DNA from: Channallabes apus
Taxonomy: Eukaryota; Chordata; Actinopteri; Siluriformes; Clariidae
Assembly: GCA_030522415.1 (NCBI GenBank)
Contig: CM060104.1
Location: 27,552,431 to 27,616,430, forward strand
Length of the DNA stretch: 64,000 nt
Reading direction: 5' to 3'
The notes under the pieces were generated by a model. The model had not been told where the DNA came from. It did not search any database and was given only the letters and a program-made list of their open reading frames with translations. The translations under genes were made by a program, and so were the position numbers. Below are positions 11,099 through 23,052 of the stretch, one piece after another. Every line of letters starts with the position of its first letter. Positions within the stretch are counted from its first letter, which is position 1.

Positions 11099-11137
<39 letters not shown>
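11067..11137. repeat. (TA)n and (TAA)n microsatellites
   Basis: (TA)13 at 11067-11092 is followed by (TAA)12 at 11101-11137. Confidence 0.95.
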
Positions 11138-11139
<2 letters not shown>

Positions 11140-11195
11140 AAAAAAAAATGGCTAAAATGCTCTAAGCTTTAAACAAAAATATTTTTGTTAAACCC

Positions 11196-11278
11196 CTTGA
11201 CTTTTTAGTTCAAGTCCACATTGGCCGTGCACAAAGGCTAAAAAAAAGAATTGTGACTGCACAACTACTTATGACTGT
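11196..11278. repeat. Tc1-like terminal repeat, copy B
   Basis: It parallels 10498-10587: CCTTGACTTTTTAGTTCAAG, then CACATTGG...GCACAA, then ACTACTTATGA. Both copies are in the same orientation, about 700 bp apart. Confidence 0.5.
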
Positions 11279-11989
11279 GTATGGAAGTGTTTATTTAACA
11301 TTCTTGTAAGGAGTCTCCAGTATCAGAGCTTTATAACACTAGAAAACTCTAAGCTTTCTAAAAACACCAGGAAAGATGATGGTCTATGATAAGATTTGTG
11401 TAAATGAAATTAAATGAAATGAAACAATTCCCCTAAGAGTGAATCCAGGTGTACATGAGATGAGATAATCCGGTCCTTCAGGAGATAATCTGATGAATTG
11501 TAGGTAAACCTGTGCTGAATGTGCTGTGTGAGTGAATCAGCAAGTCAGATCTCAACAGTGATATAAGGCAGCATGCAACAGTGCGCAAAACCGTATGTGC
11601 GTGCGTGTGTGTGTGTGTGATTATAGTGACATTGCATTTTCTTTTTTCTTTGCGCACCTCTGTGTATGCAATCAGAGCCGCAGTGTAAAGCCTTTTCTCT
11701 CTGATCATCTCTGCGTCACCGCGCGCACCGTTTGATTCCTTTTAACTTTGTATTAAAAAAATTTTTAAAAGTGAAACTTTGTAACGCAAACCCGTCACAC
11801 GCGTGCACGAGCATCCCGCTGTTGTAATGCAATGTTATAGCTACAACACGCGCGCCCACACACACACACACACACCAGAGGAGTGTGCGTTCATGCATGC
11901 ACGGGCATCTTCTTGTTCACAAACTTCACCAGATGCATTTTGATAAAATAATAATAAAAAAAAAAATAATAATAATAAATAACAACAAT

Positions 11990-12520
11990 AAACACTGCGC
12001 AGCTTTGAGAACAGACATGACATGGACATGAAACACGACACACAGAGTGCAGAGGCTCATCAGACCGCGAGAACGCGTCGTGACATGCCCGCGCCGCGCT
12101 CACCATAGAGGGACACAGTCCGTACACCACCAGCAGGAAGACGGGAGTCGGGACACCGAGCAGCGCGCGCATCCTGCCTCCGTCGCGGTCTCGGTCGCTG
12201 TGCTTCTCTCTCACTCTCTCTCTCTCACTCTCTCTCTCGCGCGCGCGCGCATTCGAATCGGCAGCGGTAACGGTGGTGGCGGCGGCGGCGCGCGCGCGCT
12301 GGGTGACGGATGCACTCCCGATCAGAGCGATGGCGGAGACCGGACAGGGGGAGGAGGAGGAGGAGGAGTGCGTGCGTGCCTGCGTGCACGTGAATTAATT
12401 ACCGAGTGGGCTGATGTATTAATTGAACATGGCGCGTGCACAGGAGGATCAGGCAATTATCCAATCAGCCAGTCACGTGCCAGCAGCGCAGTTCATGCAA
12501 ATAATGCATGCGACGTACAG
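11990..12520 (-). promoter_or_regulatory. CpG-rich island with promoter motifs
   Basis: This is the most CpG-dense stretch in the window (CGCGCGCG runs around 12155-12300, and many GCG/CGG). Upstream of the minus-strand ATG at 12172 lie a CCAATCAG box (12461-12468), an E-box CACGTG (12474-12479) and an octamer ATGCAAAT (12495-12502). Vertebrate promoters commonly look like this. No TATA box is evident. It probably drives the candidate exon at 12104-12172. Confidence 0.5.
12104..12172 (-). CDS. Candidate first coding exon: signal peptide of unknown secreted/membrane protein
   Basis: On the minus strand an ATG at 12172 opens 23 codons, MRALLGVPTPVFLLVVYGLC then PSM. They end exactly at a good splice donor (ATG|GTGAGC). 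The peptide has a basic start and a hydrophobic core (PVFLLVVYGL), as a signal peptide would, and it lies in a CpG island with CCAAT and octamer motifs upstream. An in-frame upstream Met at 12214 (MREKHSDRDRDGGR...) is possible but would bury the hydrophobic core. Downstream exons should lie at lower coordinates, past a long repeat-filled intron. I could not identify them, so the gene is unnamed. It could also be a chance frame. Confidence 0.4.
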
Positions 12521-12550
12521 TAATGTTTACATCCAACTTCTGAATGAGTT

Positions 12551-12583
12551 TTTTGTTTGTTTGTTTGTTTGTTTGTTTGTTTT
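12551..12583. repeat. (GTTT)n microsatellite
   Basis: Seven or eight TTTG units. Confidence 0.95.
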
Positions 12584-12745
12584 TAACTGTAATCATCTCA
12601 GTAGTAAATGATTTGGTGGTGGGTCGAGTGTTTCAGAAGGTTCTGATCTCTGGATTTCTACACAGAGTGGTCCGAGAAACAAAAACTTTCCTGTTCTGCT
12701 GGAGGAAAATCTACAGTAAACCATCTCATGGTACAGGATATCTTG

Positions 12746-12812
12746 GGTGGCTTGTCAAGTGTTTCACAGCACTTTGTGAAACAGCACTTTGTGAAACACT
12801 TGACGCGCCACC
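12746..12812. repeat. Long inverted repeat (hairpin)
   Basis: The arms 12746-12768 and 12790-12812 are 23 bp and pair at 21 positions (GTCAAGTGTTTCACA core). A 21-bp loop containing a second GTGAAACAGCACTTT lies between them. A direct repeat (TCTGCTGGAGGAAA) flanks it at about 12697 and 12879. The origin is not recognised. Confidence 0.7.
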
Positions 12813-13077
12813 AAAAACATACCACTTAGATGATCATCAAAATCATCAATTAGATTTAAAGGGGGGGAAAATCCTGCTCTGCTGGAGGAAACCTTCATCT
12901 TGATCAGAGGGGGATGACCAGACTGGTCTGAGCTTCTACAGTAACTCATTACTGTGACCATACCTTACACCCATCACCCATGATGAGCATAAAAGTATCT
13001 CAGAACACACAAAAGGGCTAAAAAAAGAAAAAGAAAAGAAAAGCAGAACAGTACTGACATTGCTTCAAAAGAGCACC

Positions 13078-13134
13078 TTTTAGACATGGACTCTCAACAG
13101 AGTTTTATTAACAGGAAAGAGTCCATGTCTAAAA
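13078..13134. repeat. Perfect 17-bp inverted repeat beside a SINE tail
   Basis: TTTTAGACATGGACTCT (13078-13094) and its exact complement (13118-13134) are separated by 23 bp. A truncated SINE tail begins a few bases later. Confidence 0.85.
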
Positions 13135-13138
13135 GTTG

Positions 13139-13219
13139 GAAGGGGGATAGGCTCCAGGCCCCCACGACCCTGTATATAAGGATAAAGCGGTACAGAAAAT
13201 GAATGAATGAATGAATGAA
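13139..13219 (+). mobile_element. SINE 3' tail only
   Basis: GGGATAGGCTCCAGGCCCCC, then GGATAAAGCGGTACAGAAAA and (TGAA)n, is the last ~80 bp of the V-SINE/Mermaid-like family. The 5' part is missing. Confidence 0.85.
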
Positions 13220-13343
13220 AAACTCAACAGATCAACAACAGATCCTTCCTGGCAACACAGCATTGGTAAATAAACGATTTTTAAAGAAGAAAGTCCTGCA
13301 ATGTTAAACTTCAGAATGAGTTGTGATCTGAGGTGTATTTTTG

Positions 13344-13565
13344 GTGGCAGGCTGAGTGGCAGGTTAGCACTGTGGCCTCACACCTACAGGGTCAAGGGTT
13401 TGATTCCCGCCTCGGGTCTGTGTGTGTAGAGTTTGCATGTTCTCCCTGTTCTTGGTGGGTTCTTCGGTTTCCTCCTACAATCCACTTGCAGGTTAAGCTA
13501 ACTGGTGCCCATAGTGTGTGTGTGTGTCTGTGTGTGTGTGTGTGTGTGTGTCTGTGTGCGTGCGG
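13344..13565 (+). mobile_element. SINE (5' half, diverged)
   Basis: GGTTAGCACTGTGGCCTCAC, GGTTTGATTCCCGCC and AGTTTGCATGTTCTCCC are the head and body of the same SINE family. The copy ends in a GT microsatellite (13517-13560) and lacks the tail. Confidence 0.85.
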
Positions 13566-14559
13566 GCACAAGATTACAACGTCATATGATGTTATGTAAA
13601 GATGGCTTACAAATTATGATGTTATACGGAGAATGCTAGACGGCCTTTTAAAACTGTTGCAGTCAGGTTGCCAGATTGGACAGATTTTAACCCAATTGAG
13701 AATATACATTTTTTTGTCAACCTGTGCAGCTAAAATCAAAGTTAAAAGTCAGGCTTATTTTATTTTTTCACTGTAAATGTTTTACAGAAAGCAAGCAGCT
13801 CGGAACACCTCAATGTTTCATGGGTTTTCAGCACTGACTAGGTGGGATTTCATCAATGTAATTTGGAGAGCCTGGCTGTGACCTATTCCGGACATTATTT
13901 ATAATCTGCTGGCAGTAAGTGTGTAATGAAGAATGATTTTGCTGGACCCTGGAGTTAAAAACAAATACAAACAGAAAAAAAAAGTCTGGAACATTGATCT
14001 GACACTGAGACCAGGATGCTGCCCCTCCCTTAGCACCTTGGACAAGATCTTGAGTCTGATTAAATGTGATGGCAGTGGACGTGACAATATAACTACCATG
14101 ATGACTGTTTTTTATTCATTTTCCTGTTCCTGTTGCCACATGTTTGGTCTTGAAAAATGTCCAAAGCAGTAATAACATGAGAAACAACATTTCTCCTGGA
14201 ACACACTCACATTCATTCACCATGTTGTAGTAAGAAAACTCTGGCCTCATACGTTACATGTGACTTGATGTTCTGTGGAACCTTGCACGAAAGACAAATA
14301 TCACATGTGTACCATTGTGGGCGTGATGGAGTGAGGAGCATTAATGTAAAAGTGACGTCTGTCTGAATGGAAGAACGCCATCAAAACTTTAACAGAGTGA
14401 TCAAGCCAGCAATGTTACATATTGTTATGTCTTAATCACAAAGCAATTAGACAACCTATTATGGAATAAACTGAGAAAATATTACTCCCTGTCCTGCACA
14501 CACTCGTGTTTGCCCAGTACCCTGTGCTCAGTGAGATCAGATACATAACCTTACCTAGA
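13566..14559. other. No recognisable feature
   Basis: No conserved frame or known repeat was recognised. Confidence 0.35.
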
Positions 14560-14766
14560 TGTTGCATGGATTACCCAATTTAATGACCCATGTTCATTAA
14601 TTACCCCAGGATGAGGTACTCACTGCAAATGTACACGCATGATGCACTTCAGAGATCAAAGTCACATGAAGAGATCCACTTGTATTAATTAACTAATGAA
14701 TGAATCAGCATGCAATCAGCATACATTAGCAGGTCCGCATGCATTAATTACCTCATGCAATTACCC
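14560..14766. promoter_or_regulatory. Cluster of TAATTA/ATTACC motifs (candidate enhancer)
   Basis: Within about 200 bp there are GGATTACCC, CATTAATTACCCC, ATTAATTAAC, GCATTAATTACCTC and GCAATTACCC, plus GCATGCAATCAGCATG-like sequence. TAATTA is the core bound by many homeodomain proteins, and clustered copies occur in fish conserved non-coding enhancers. This is only a motif observation. Confidence 0.25.
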
Positions 14767-14968
14767 TTGTGATAGGGTTCATATCCGTATACCTTTTTTT
14801 GCTGGGTTATTTTATATCTACAGTAATCTCAGGCTTTGAGCTCTGGGATAGAGTTGTGGAGAAGTTTAAACCAGGGTTAGGTTATAGAAAACAACCTTCC
14901 CAAGCTTTGAACATCTCACTGAGCGCTGGTCAATTCCACTGGATTTTAGTTAGGGATATCAGAGTAAA

Positions 14969-15175
14969 GACATAGTGTAACCACTACACCACATACACTG
15001 TCACCTTGCACCCCCAGGGTCGGGGTTTGATTCGCCTCAAGGTCTGTGTGCATGTTTGCATGTGCTAAGTAGGTTTGTTCAGGGACTCCGGTTTCCTCCT
15101 ACAGTCAAAGGACATGCAGATTAGGCTGCTTGGTGTTCCCAAATTGCCCGTTATGAGTGAACGGTTATACAAAAT
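14969..15175 (+). mobile_element. Diverged SINE
   Basis: CACTGTCACCTTGCACCCCC, GGTTTGATTCGCC, CCGGTTTCCTCCTACAGTC and CCCAAATTGCCCGTTATGAG match the V-SINE/Mermaid-like family. The head seems partly inverted (ACCACTACACCAC). Confidence 0.75.
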
Positions 15176-15189
15176 GGGAATAAATACTG

Positions 15190-15358
15190 TACAAAGGTCA
15201 ACATTGGCCTACACATTTTATTTTAGTTGTTAATTATGTGCCGCTTTGTGTTGGTCTGTCACATAAAATCCCAATAAAAATACACTTACGTTTGTTGTTG
15301 TAACATGACAAAATGTGGACAAGTTCAAGGGGTATGAATACTTTTACAAGGCAAAACA
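15190..15358. mobile_element. Tc1-like terminal fragment
   Basis: GTGTTGGTCTGTCACATAAA, then AATCCCAATAAAAATACA, TGACAAAATGTGGACAAGT and GGGTATGAATACTTTTACAA, is the characteristic terminal sequence of a fish Tc1 family. No transposase is attached. Confidence 0.75.
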
Positions 15359-15793
15359 AGGTCAACGGCCAAGGATTTCCCCATACTGTATATTATAACA
15401 AGTTTAACAAATTAGTAGGGATGGATGGCTCAAAATATAAGGAGTAGAAGACAGTAAGAGGGTGAAATGTAGTCTAACACAAAGCAGAGGTGGGTTTTCC
15501 CTTTTTTCCAGTTATACTACAGCAATTTGCCAGCAATTTCAAATAATTACTGTAAAGCATAATGCATTGTGTGTGTTTATGTTAGAGGAAGTTTGTTTAC
15601 CAGATAAATAAAAAAAAGAAATAATGAACGAGGATAATATGGATATAACATGAGGAGAACAGGAGGAAGTGATTGTGAGCCATTCGCTGGTCTAACACTT
15701 GGATGTGATTAGCAGAAGCAAACAGTTTAACACCCACTCCTGATAGACTATACATAATGCAGGAGGAGATATTAAAGGGCAAATTACAATGAG

Positions 15794-15795
<2 letters not shown>

Positions 15796-15841
<46 letters not shown>
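15796..15841. repeat. (CA)n microsatellite
   Basis: About 23 perfect units. Confidence 0.97.
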
Positions 15842-15843
<2 letters not shown>

Positions 15844-16689
15844 CATTCAACAAGAATGCACACAGCAATAACAAAGAACGTGGGCACAAATTAACAAGAG
15901 ATACAAATGAATGCCAGTTAATGTACTTAAATGAGTTTTCTAATTCCTGATTGTTTTCATGTATTATTATTATTATTATTATAAAAGTGCGTGTGCTGCT
16001 AATGATCAGGTTATGTAACATTTTTAAATAGTATTTAGACCTTATGTAGGTGTTGCATGACTAATCAGCATTTACCTACAGTACAAGGCCATCTCGAAAC
16101 TCCTTCTGCTCATCCTCTAAAAACAGTCTAGACACATCACTGTCCCTCTGTCTCACTGCGCTTTCATGCCTTTCAGTCCATTTGTCGAGTCTGAATGAGA
16201 GTGAAATTGATTATTTTGGTTCTTTGCTATTTGGTTTGGGTACAATTCAAACTGCACGTAATTAAATGAACACAAAAGAGAAAAGAATGTCCGCGGGGCA
16301 TGTAGAGCTGAAAATGTCCTCAAAATTCATTTCATACTGAAATATGGCAATAAAAAGAAGTCCACAGTCCTCTCTGAGGTCGGAGCAGAGATCACAAGAA
16401 ACACCCAGTCTGTAACATTTTATGAATCTGTCCTAAACTAGTGTGTGATAGTACTTTAGTGCTGTTTTATAAACTGTGACGTTATCACAAAAATTACAGA
16501 TCTACAGTATGAAGAAGCATCAAATTATAGTCATACAAAGTGAAATGATGTGTGCACACTGTTATGGTAATACGGTTGAGACAACTGGGAGTGCAGGTCC
16601 TGGAATATGGCGCGTGCCATCAGGGAAGAGAAACCTCCATAGACGTGATAATCTGGTGATTCAGTACATACAGGTCGTCAGCTGACTTC
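15842..16689. other. No recognisable feature
   Basis: Only a short (TTA)n at 15965-15982 was noted. Confidence 0.35.
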
Positions 16690-17235
16690 ATTTTATTGCC
16701 GCATAATGTTGCTGAGTCTAGACCTGAGCAACTGATCAACCCCAGATCATAACACTGTCTCCAGAGGCTTGTACAGTGGATACATGATGGGTGCATCGCT
16801 TCATGAACTTCTCTTCTTACACCCTGACACGCCCATCACTCTGGAATAGGCTTGATCTGGACTCATCCATTGCTAACAATGTCCAAGATTTATGCTCCCT
16901 AACAAACTGGACCATTTTTTCTGATCAGTCTCAGTAACAAGTGGTTTTCTTATGGACGCACAGCTGTTTAGTCTCGATCCTGTGAATGGAAACGTTCTTA
17001 ATTTCATTACAAAACATAGCTCTGGTTTTTACTGTTGCTTTACTGTGCAAATTCACCAAGCATTTAAGTGATCTCTATTCATAATTGTACATACATTTCT
17101 TATATAGCTATAAAGCTGACGGTTCAGCACTATCCTACCAGTTTTTGATAATGTGTTGATAATAAAGATTCTTAACCTACCTGTAGTTCCAATAATTTCA
17201 AGTCTCCTTTGTTGTTTTCTTTGTTTTGTTTTCTT
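16690..17235 (-). pseudogene. Decayed Tc1-like transposase
   Basis: Antisense blocks include CCAGATCATAACACTGTCTC, GATGGGTGCATCGCTTCATG, CACGCCCATCACTCTGGAAT and CTGGACTCATCCATTGCTAA. They correspond to the central domain of a fish Tc1 family (the segment where the transposase reads W..DESRF). The 3' part (17050-17225) matches 5636-5830. It has many stops. Confidence 0.65.
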
Positions 17236-18329
17236 CCCAGAGATAAGAACAAGTACACATGGGACATGTTAACAAACAATAACAGGACATTTATTCTGCG
17301 GTGGTGTCAGATCCAATGTGTTCTGTTATCTGTGTCATAATAGGTGTGACATACACGAAACTTTGGTATAATTTCTTGAATGGTAGGAATCTTATTTTTT
17401 CCAGAAAACACTGGAGGCCATTTAATTAGGAGATAAAATCCATAAATCAATTCTAGCCTTTATTTTTACTTATTTGTTATTGCAATTGTCCAGAACATGG
17501 CTCAGCTCAGAAGCTGTATCCCAAAGCACATGGCATCTTTAATGCATTTCCTGCAGTCAATTCGATTTAAAGTTGAAATTCTTTTATATTTAAGAAAGCA
17601 CCAAAACCAGTGTGACTCTCGGGCCTGAGGGGAAGAACACACAATGGACTAAACACTGTGTGTTGGGGGGGGGGCCCTTAGGTGGTATTTGCAGAATGTC
17701 TTCAGGACGCTATGAATATAGAATGGGGACTCATTTATGAGGACCAGAATGAATTGAGTCTGTATGAGGTAGATCTGAAAATATTAAGAAATGAAGATGG
17801 GAGCTCCTATGATTTGAATACAAATGCTGAATATTCATAAAACCCAGTTGTTGTTTTTTTTTTAACTCCTAAAACATTTTTGAGTCTCCATGAAACCAAA
17901 CCTGGTCTCCATAAAGACGTATTTACATGGATGGTTAAGTGTTTCATGCTACAGTGTCTTCGGAGCAGTAAGAAGGCAGGTGAAGAAAATGTGATGCAAA
18001 TGAAGGATAGCAGCCAAAATCACGCTCAAGATCACACACACACAGGGGTGGGGGGGTGGGGGGGGTTTGCACTCCTAAAGCTTTTAGCTAGCTCTACATG
18101 AGAGCCGGGAAAGTTTTAATTACACCACTCCCTGTGTAATTAACAGAAAGTGGCTTAGAGATCTGCTGCTCGTCATGTACAAAAGCACGCAAGAACTCAA
18201 AAGATGCACACACACACACACACCATGCAAATGACATTTCTTTTCATATGGTTCCATCTTTGTTGCCATTTGTGCATGTGTGTACTGTATGTATGTTTCA
18301 ATATGCATCAAACATTTTTGATGCAGTAA
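17236..18329. other. No recognisable gene; G-rich and CA tracts
   Basis: A G-rich run (18045-18067) and a short (CA)n (18207-18223) are present. No supported coding region was seen. Confidence 0.4.
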
Positions 18330-19275
18330 CCCTTATTGTTTCTTCCAAATGTGCCATTCAAATGTGAATTTTCTTGTTTTATAGTGTTCCTCATAAGGAA
18401 CTTACTGTGGGCCATCCCTACATTCCCCATTGTAATTCTTTCATACAGTAGAAGTACACTCTCTTCAAATGTGCCAGATTCTTTTTACTTCTCAGGGAAA
18501 CATCTCTTTCCACAAGTTCCTTTCTACAGAATTCCCATTCCAGTGGGAATACAATCCAGTGCACTTCTACTTCTACTAAGCTCTCATCTCATTTAGTACT
18601 CCACCCCTCCAAAGGTGCACTTCCTTAAGTTTCTGGCCATACTAGTTTCTGTAATACTCTCTGCTCAAATTCTCTCTCTCTCTCTCTTTTTTTCAGTAAT
18701 CTCCAAATGCACCATCTTCTATGGTTCCTTCTAAACAAGGAGCCTTTGTCATTTCTTCAAAGAGAAGTCTTCAAATGAACCCCTGCTCAAACCTCCTTTA
18801 ATTTTTTTCCCATTTACAGAACTTCCCCTACTTAAGTTATCCTTTACATTAATGGTCCATAAATCCATCTGCTTCTGAGTTCTCTTTCTACAACAATGCC
18901 CTTTAGTCTATGGTAGCACCTTCCTTACATTCCTCTCAGATGGCCCTACTGCAAGTATCTTTCATGGTAAACTTTAAAATATCTACGTCCTCGATGCAGT
19001 CTATTTCCTAAAATCCACCACGTTAATGCAACACTCAGGATTACATAGCCAAGAAACACTGGTAGTTGATTTTGTGGCACATTCAAAGTTCAAGTTCAAA
19101 TGGAGCCCTCCTTTGTAATTCTTTCTGTGCGTATGACCTGCCCATATACATTCCATAAAATTCCTTCAACCATACCTGACAAACATGTCCCTTCCTTTAC
19201 GATTTACAAATATGCCCTTTCTGGAATTCCCTTCTTTTTATTTCTATTTCTTGTAGTTCCCTTCAATTGTACCAG
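18330..19275. repeat. Degenerate short-period tract (pyrimidine-rich)
   Basis: Loosely repeated phrases such as TTCAAATGTGCCA, TCCAAAGGTGCACTTCC, TCCAAATGCACCATC, TTCAAATGAACCCCT and ACAGAATTCCCATTCC recur every ~15-40 bp. The same style resumes at 23945-24130, beyond the L2 and hAT insertions. The reverse complement resembles the tract at 42370-44580. Confidence 0.45.
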
Positions 19276-19294
19276 GCACGTGCACACCATCTGA

Positions 19295-22200
19295 CTGGCG
19301 GTAAGTCATACTGTAGATTCCAAACATATTAGCCACATCACAACTCACCGTAGTGATAGACGCACACACATAGCCTGTCCTATAGAAACTGTGTCTGTTC
19401 CCCGAATACTGAGAAAAAAGAATAAATTTGTTAAATTTGCCCGAAACAATCTGATAACCATAAAACCAGAAAAAGGCAAAATAAGTAGTCAAAATCCACC
19501 TCTAAAGTTTGGACTACTCAACATTAGATCCCTTGCGCCTAAAGCACTTATTGTTAATGAAATTATCTCAGATTATTGCCTTGACGCACTCTGTCTCACT
19601 GAAACCTGGCTTAAACCAAATGAATATTTTGGTCTGAATGAGTCTACTCCGTCAGGATATTTCTATAAGCACGAGCCCCGTCTAATTGGTCGCGGCGGTG
19701 GTGTCGCCACTATCTACAATGATGTACTCACTGTTACCCAGAAAATAAGGCCCAGGTTTAATTCATTTGAAGTGCTTATCATTAATGTTGCACTAAATGA
19801 AATACGTAATAAACCCTTGCTATATTTTACCTTGGCCACCGTGTACAGACCCCCGGGGCCATATGGCGATTTTCTTAAAGAATTTGGACATCTACTATCA
19901 GACCTATTGGTTAACTCTGACAAAGTATTGATAGTAGGAGACTTTAACATTCATGTAGATGATGCTAACGACACTTTAGCACTCACATTTATGGACTTAC
20001 TAAATTCCTTTGGGGTTAAGCAAAATATAATTGGAGCAACTCACCGCTTTAATCATACGCTAGATTTAATTATATCCCATGGTATAGATGTCTCTAATAT
20101 AGAGATCATACCTCAAAGTGATGATATCACAGATCATCACCTCCTGACATATACTCTACCCGTAGAACAGATTAGCTGTGTCTCCCCACGCTATCAATCT
20201 GTTAGAAATATGAATCCCACCACTAAAGACAGATTCACAAGTAATCTGCCGGATCTGTCCCAAATTCTTATTAGACCCCTAAATGCAGATGATCTAGATG
20301 AAGTGACTAGCAGCATGGGCACTATTTTTACCAGTACATTAGACACTGTTGCTCCCATCAGATTAAAAAAAGTCAGAGATAAAACATTGGCACTGTGGTA
20401 CAACAGTCATACTCGCGCCCTAAAGAGAGCAACCCGTAACCTCGAGCGAAAATGGAGGAAAACTAAATTAGAAGTTTTTCGAATTGCGTATAAAGACAGT
20501 ATGTGCAGCTATAGACAGGCTCTAAAAACTGCTAGGACCGAGCATCTTAGCCAACTGATAGCAAGAAACCAAAACAATCCCAGGTTCTTATTTAGTACAG
20601 TGGCTCGCTTAACAAAACCTAAGATGCCCGCAGAGAGTATCCCATCACAGTTTAGAAGTGAAGACTTTATGGACTTCTTTAATGAAAAAATCAATAATAT
20701 CAGGAAGAAAATAATGGAGGTTCAACCTCTAATAGTATCTCACGATCCAGTTCAGCCTATAGCTTCACATTTAGATTTTCACTGCTTTACAGGTATAGGA
20801 CAGGAAGAGCTGTATAAACTCATCACCTCGGCTAAATCAACAACGTGCCTGTTAGACCCAATCCCAACCAGATTTTTAAAAGAAGTGATGCTTACGGTTG
20901 GAGAGCCACTCCTAAACATTATTAATTCTTCATTACATCTAGGTCACGTCCCTAAACCTTTCAAGTTAGCAGTTATTAAGCCGCTTCTTAAAAAATCTAA
21001 TTTGGACGCGAATGAAATAAAAAATTACAGACCGATCTCAAACCTCCCGTTCATATCAAAAATACTAGAAAAAGTAGTATCAGCTCAAATTTGCACATTC
21101 TTGCAGGATAACAACATCCTTGAAGAATTTCAGTCAGGTTTCAGGCCCCATCATAGCACAGAAACTGCACTAGTTAAGATTACAAATGACTTGTTTTTAG
21201 CTTCAGACCAAGGCTGCATCTCATTGCTAGTCCTGCTCGATCTTAGTGCTGCATTCGACACTATAGATCATAATATTCTCATAGATCGCTTACAAAATTA
21301 TATAGGCATTCAGGGACAGGCACTAAAATGGTTTAGATCTTACCTGTCTGATCGCTACCATTTTGTAGATCTAAATGGAGAACCGTCTGGTATAATGCCA
21401 GTGAAATATGGGGTCCCACAAGGGTCAGTTTTAGGACCTCTGTTGTTCTCAATATACATGCTTCCCTTGGGTAACATCATTAGAAGACATGGGATTAGTT
21501 TCCATTGTTATGCTGATGATACCCAATTATATATCTCAACTAAACCAGACGAAATACCTAAGTTGTCTAGATTAACTGAGTGTGTCCAGGACATAAAAGA
21601 TTGGATGACCAATAACTTTCTTTTACTAAATTCAGATAAGACAGAGATATTACTTATTGGCCCAAAAACCAGCACACAACAGCTTTCACAATTCAGCTTG
21701 CGCTTAGAAGGATGTACTGTTATTACCAGCTCAGCAGTAAAAGATCTGGGAGTAATATTAGACAGTAACTTGTCTTTTGAAAATCACATTTCAAATATCA
21801 CAAAAACAGCCTTTTTCCATCTTCGAAATATTGCTAAACTTAGGAACATCTTATCCGTATCTGATGCAGAAAAACTAGTTCATGCATTCATGACCTCCAG
21901 ACTGGACTATTGTAATGCATTACTAGGTGGATGTCCTGCATCCTCAATAAACAAGCTTCAGTTAATCCAAAATGCAGCTGCCAGGGTTCTCACTAGATCC
22001 AGAAAATATGATCATATAACCCCAATATTATCATCCCTGCACTGGCTACCTGTTCAGTTTAGAATAAATTACAAAATAGTATTACTTACATACAAGGCTT
22101 TAAATGGTTTAGCTCCCACATACCTAACCAGTCTTCTGATACGCTACAATCCACCACGCGCCTTAAGATCACAAAACTCCGGATTTCTGGTAGTTCCCAG

Positions 22201-22997
22201 AATTTCAAAATCTACAAAAGGGGGTAGGGCTTTTTCATATTTAGCTCCAAAGCTTTGGAATAGCCTTCCAGACAGTGTTCGGGGAGCAGACACGGTTTCT
22301 CAGTTCAAAAGTAGACTCAAGACGCATCTTTTTAATCTGGCATACACATAACTCATCCCAGTACTCATACTCCAGTACACCTATACCGAATGGCAACTAC
22401 GCTAATTCTCCCCATCTGTTCTGTATTTCTCTACCCATCCCGAGGCATCGGGAGATTTTGCCAGCTTCAGTAGACAAAGGCCGACCCTGCGAGGTTCCTG
22501 AGGCATCCAGAGAAGGACCAGCTCCAACTGGATTCAGCTTTATGATGGTTGGAGCTACACATGCTGCTCCTGTGCTTCCAGTGATCCAGACCTCATCTGC
22601 CCTCTGCACCTACTGACTCGTCCCTATGCTGAACTGGTCTTCATGACAATTTAAATAATTTCTGTCATATTGAATTTTCACCTGCACAACACACAAGATG
22701 TTATATCATTTCTATCTGTTATCGCCCAAATGAGGATGGGTTCCCTGTTGAGTCTGGTTCCTCTCAAGGTTTCTTCCTAATGCCATCTCAGGGAGTTTTT
22801 CCTTGCCACCGTCGCCGTCACCCTTGGCTTGCTCATCAGAGACATTTCATTCATTCATCTCATTATTATCTGCACATTTCTCTCACACATCCACACTTCC
22901 AATTATTTTCTTTTCTATAATTATTATTATTATTTGTTTTTATTTATTTATTTTCTATTATAATTTTATTTATTTATTTATTACTTTATATATAATT

Positions 22998-23052
<55 letters not shown>

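Noticed and set aside
12047..12523. 158-codon plus-strand frame across the CpG island
   Set aside because: It is GC-rich with low-complexity Gly/Arg runs and has no homology. The minus strand gives a better exon model.
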